Source: Deltaproteobacteria bacterium UBA2385 (GTDB lineage Bacteria > Myxococcota_A > UBA796 > UBA2385). From it: a stretch of DNA of 7,956 nt. The stretch spans positions 1 through 7,956 of the forward strand of contig DDSR01000280.1 in the NCBI GenBank assembly GCA_002343455.1, written 5' to 3'. A model generated the notes under the pieces. That model was not told the origin of the DNA. It did no database searches and saw only the letters and a list, made by a program, of their open reading frames with translations. A program made the position numbers and the translations under genes. Positions 6,897-7,956 of this stretch are shown here, in pieces (within the stretch, counting starts at the first letter, position 1; the number at the start of each line of letters is the position of its first letter).

Positions 6897-7956
6897 GCTT
6901 CGACACCCGCATCCTCCGCGAAGAGCGCACCGGCCTGGTGCTGGACTTCAGCGCCGCCCCCCCGATCGAGGCGATGCTGGCCGGTCCGATGAGCACGGCG
7001 CTGGCGGCGATGGAGCGGCTGGAGGCGGGCGCCATCGCCAACGCCGACGAGGACCGGATGGTCGGCCACTACTGGCTGCGCGCCCCAGGGCGGGCGCCCC
7101 GGCCCGAGATCAGCCAGGCCATCGAGGAGGTCCATCGACGCCTGCAGGCGCTCGATCCGGGCGAGAGGGATCGGGTCCTGCTGATCGGCATCGGCGGGTC
7201 CGCCCTGGGCCCGATGCTGGTGGACGACTGCCTGCGCAGCGGCGCGGACCGGGCCCGGCTCAGCATCCTCGACAACACCGATCCCGACGGCTTCGCCCGC
7301 GTGTTGCAGGGGGTCGATCCCCGGCGGACCCTCGCCGTGGTGGCCAGCAAGTCCGGCGGCACGGTCGAGACCGCCAACGGCATGCTCGCCGCCCGGGCCT
7401 GGTGGGCCGAGCGCGGCCAGGACTGGGCCTCTTCGGCCATCGCCGTCACCGGCGAGGGCAGCACCCTGGACCGGCTGGCCCGCTCCGAGGGCTGGTCGCT
7501 GCGCTTCCCGATGTGGGACTGGGTGGGGGGCCGGACCTCGGTGACCGGGCCGGTCGGCCTGGTTCCGATGGCGCTGCAGGGACAGGACTGGCGCGGCTTG
7601 CTGGCCGGCGCCGCCGCGATGGACGAGGCCACCCGCGAGCCGGCCGCGCAGAACCCCGCCGCCTGGCTGGCGGCCGCCTGGTTCGCCGCGGGCGAGGGCC
7701 GGGGCGAGCGCTCCCTGGTGGTGCTGCCCTACCGCGATCGGCTCACCCTCCTCTCGCGCTACCTCCAGCAGCTCGTGATGGAGTCGCTGGGCAAGCGGCT
7801 GGACCGCGACGGCCGGGTGGTCGACCGCTCGGCCGGAACCTTCGCCTTCTCGCGGCCCGGGAAGTTCCGCTGGGCCTACGACCGGCCGTCGCGCACGCTC
7901 ATCGTCGCCGACGGGGCGCGGCTCTGGATCCACGACGAGGACCTGAACCAGGTCAC
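6893..7956 (+). CDS. pgi: Glucose-6-phosphate isomerase; homology ends near 7822 and the frame runs into a LolA-like segment
   Basis: Interconverts glucose 6-phosphate and fructose 6-phosphate in the cytoplasm (glycolysis/gluconeogenesis). The ATG overlaps the hydratase stop (ATGA), with GAGGA 7 bases upstream. PGI signatures run collinearly: LEAGAIAN (43-50), DRMVGHYWLR (54-63), LLIGIGGSALGP (96-107), DNTDPDG (127-133), ASKSGGTVET (151-160), MWDWVGGRTS (207-216), MDEATR (243-248) and SRYLQQLVMESLGK (288-301). This is the PGI form common in cyanobacteria and many proteobacteria, usually about 520-530 residues. After DRDGRVV (304-310) the family continues with a Q-G...YGNKGSTDQHA segment containing a substrate-binding/catalytic His; here it is absent, and the remaining 44 residues read as LolA. 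No stop occurs before the window end. If the sequence is real the enzyme is broken, lacking about 40% of the protein; if it is an assembly join, a normal pgi is expected in the source genome. Confidence 0.93.
   Translation, partial: MSFDTRILREERTGLVLDFSAAPPIEAMLAGPMSTALAAMERLEAGAIANADEDRMVGHYWLRAPGRAPRPEISQAIEEVHRRLQALDPGERDRVLLIGIGGSALGPMLVDDCLRSGADRARLSILDNTDPDGFARVLQGVDPRRTLAVVASKSGGTVETANGMLAARAWWAERGQDWASSAIAVTGEGSTLDRLARSEGWSLRFPMWDWVGGRTSVTGPVGLVPMALQGQDWRGLLAGAAAMDEATREPAAQNPAAWLAAAWFAAGEGRGERSLVVLPYRDRLTLLSRYLQQLVMESLGKRLDRDGRVVDRSAGTFAFSRPGKFRWAYDRPSRTLIVADGARLWIHDEDLNQV
7823..7956 (+). other. LolA-like segment joined in frame to pgi (probable chimeric contig end)
   Basis: The last 44 complete codons encode SAGTF..SRPGKFRWAYDRP...LIVADGARLWIHDEDLNQVT, the characteristic central core of LolA, the periplasmic chaperone that carries lipoproteins to the outer membrane (the family pattern is sGtF...RPgkFRW.Y..P....ivaDG..lW.yd.dL.QVt). 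It has no start, signal peptide or end of its own and is reached only by reading through pgi. The left boundary is blurred because DRDGRVV (7802-7822) is acceptable both as the PGI continuation and as the residues that precede the SGTF motif in LolA proteins. Codon bias matches the rest of the window, so the piece could come from the same genome or from one of similar composition. LolA identity is confident from the motif; its physical linkage to pgi is doubtful. Confidence 0.8.

Noticed and set aside
6575..7933. Minus-strand open frame of 452 codons across the hydratase and pgi
   Set aside because: Antisense shadow of two genes with family signatures; the product is low-complexity and has no recognisable motif.
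1..7956. Search for CRISPR repeats, tRNA/rRNA genes, insertion sequences, attachment sites or defence genes
   Set aside because: No spaced direct repeats, tRNA-like folds, transposase motifs or defence-system signatures were seen; apart from the right-end join this is ordinary metabolic and signalling content.

Overview
The window is a very GC-rich bacterial fragment in which third codon positions are almost always G or C. It is gene-dense: the genes have short gaps or 4-base ATGA overlaps, and I see no mobile elements, RNA genes, CRISPR or long intergenic stretches. The gene set suggests a Gram-negative bacterium with a varied metabolism: a bacterial two-subunit xanthine dehydrogenase, a CreBC-like two-component system, a peroxisomal MFE-2-type enoyl-CoA hydratase, a glucose-6-phosphate isomerase of the cyanobacterial/proteobacterial type, and a LolA-like piece at the far end. 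A deltaproteobacterial/Myxococcota-like or related uncultured lineage would fit, but this is an impression and not a demonstrated placement.

Left part (minus strand, 3495 down to 1): a likely operon reading leftward. It starts with an 81-residue uncharacterised protein (3250-3495). After 32 bp comes xdhA (1784-3217; [2Fe-2S] plus FAD subunit), then, overlapping by ATGA, xdhB (1-1787; molybdopterin subunit), which is cut by the left edge and so lacks its C-terminal part. The XdhB residues that distinguish purine hydroxylases from aldehyde oxidases (Glu232 and Arg342 here) are both present, so oxidation of hypoxanthine and xanthine is the likely activity.

Middle (plus strand, 3540 to 5825): 44 bp from the divergent small gene begins a response regulator (OmpR/PhoB family) followed after 3 bp by a membrane sensor histidine kinase. 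Motifs and architecture are closest to CreB/CreC. The 44-bp gap must serve both directions unless promoters lie inside the genes.

Right part (plus strand, 5868 to the end): a double-hotdog MaoC-type (R)-specific enoyl-CoA hydratase with an unusual helical N-terminal extension and a proline-rich linker, coupled by an ATGA overlap to glucose-6-phosphate isomerase. 

The most striking observation is at the right end. PGI homology is excellent up to about residue 310 (base 7822), just before the conserved PGI segment expected next. The same reading frame then continues without a stop into what reads as the outer-membrane-lipoprotein carrier LolA. The switch falls within a short stretch compatible with both families, and the window ends only about 134 bases later, roughly one short sequencing read. 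A chimeric assembly end is the likeliest explanation; a real deletion/fusion is possible but would destroy PGI.
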